A stretch of 5,525 nt of DNA from Propionicimonas sp. (GTDB lineage Bacteria; Actinomycetota; Actinomycetes; Propionibacteriales; Propionibacteriaceae). The stretch is from assembly GCA_031119515.1 (NCBI GenBank), contig JAVHXR010000205.1, forward strand, positions 1-5,525. The letters run 5' to 3'. Below the pieces are notes generated by a model. That model saw only the letters and a program-made list of their open reading frames with translations, had not been told where the DNA came from and did not search any database. A program made the position numbers and the translations under genes. Shown here piece after piece: positions 5,487-5,525 of the stretch. Positions within the stretch are counted from its first letter, which is position 1. Each line of letters opens with the position of its first letter.

Positions 5487-5525
5487 GTGACGGTTGGTGT
5501 GGGTCATGCACGTCCGGTCCGGAGC
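5487..5525 (+). CDS. Start of an unidentified plus-strand gene, cut by the window edge
   Basis: A GTG at 5487 opens a frame to the last base. It encodes 13 residues, (M)TVGVGHARPVRS with GTG read as Met. AAGGGGG (5475-5481) lies 5 nt upstream, an excellent ribosome binding site and the main support for the call. An ATG at 5505 in another frame (MHVRSG) has a poorer site. Too little is present to name a family. It runs divergently from the oxidoreductase remnant. Confidence 0.4.
   Translation, partial: MTVGVGHARPVRS

Noticed and set aside
5341..5525. Left end of an insertion sequence (for example IS110-like) or a group II intron part
   Set aside because: The leader-like region and nearby truncation suggested a mobile element, and the final CACGTCCGGTCCGG slightly recalls one strand of intron domain V. 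The pairing strand is absent, no terminal repeats or target duplications are visible, and the 13 codons from 5487 lack a transposase motif.

Overview
The window is high-GC DNA (about 70% G+C by eye) with the strong G/C third-codon bias of an actinomycete. Streptomyces or a close relative fits best: it has a large LuxR-type (LAL) ATPase regulator, a GCP-type TetR regulator, a cofactor-free haloperoxidase-like hydrolase, long open antisense frames caused by codon bias, and one rare TTA leucine codon. Genus is an inference.

Layout from left to right. Positions 1-114 (minus) hold the N-terminus of an alpha/beta hydrolase that runs off the left edge. Positions 139-963 (minus) hold a complete chloroperoxidase/arylesterase-type alpha/beta hydrolase. 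Positions 1097-3847 (minus) hold a 916-residue LAL regulator with an N-terminal P-loop ATPase and a C-terminal LuxR helix-turn-helix. These three genes run in the same direction, so the regulator lies upstream of two hydrolases that look like an operon (24 nt apart, each with a ribosome binding site). The 133-bp gap between regulator and hydrolase contains a perfect 12-bp palindrome. Positions 3938-4504 (plus) hold a TetR/AcrR repressor divergent from the LAL gene. They share a 90-bp control region with a candidate operator palindrome and a -10-like hexamer placed as for a leaderless mRNA.

Positions 4553-5182 (minus), convergent with tetR, hold the C-terminal end of a normally far larger FAD/Fe-S oxidoreductase (D-lactate dehydrogenase/glycolate oxidase type). 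The flavin domain, the 4Fe-4S motifs and the first CCG half-domain are absent, so I call it a gene remnant. A 9-bp inverted repeat fits the gap between the two convergent genes and is a good two-way terminator candidate. From 5183 to 5486 there is no convincing gene. The first half is hairpin-rich and GC-rich; the second half is less GC-rich and resembles the leader of a plus-strand gene starting at GTG 5487, behind a strong ribosome binding site, and leaving the window after 13 codons.

Working model (inference): TetR and LAL are a divergent regulatory pair controlling the hydrolase pair, possibly with an extra bldA-type brake through the TTA codon. I see no clearly new biological system. The points most worth checking are the TTA codon, the truncated oxidoreductase beside an unexplained leader region, and the palindromes in the control regions.
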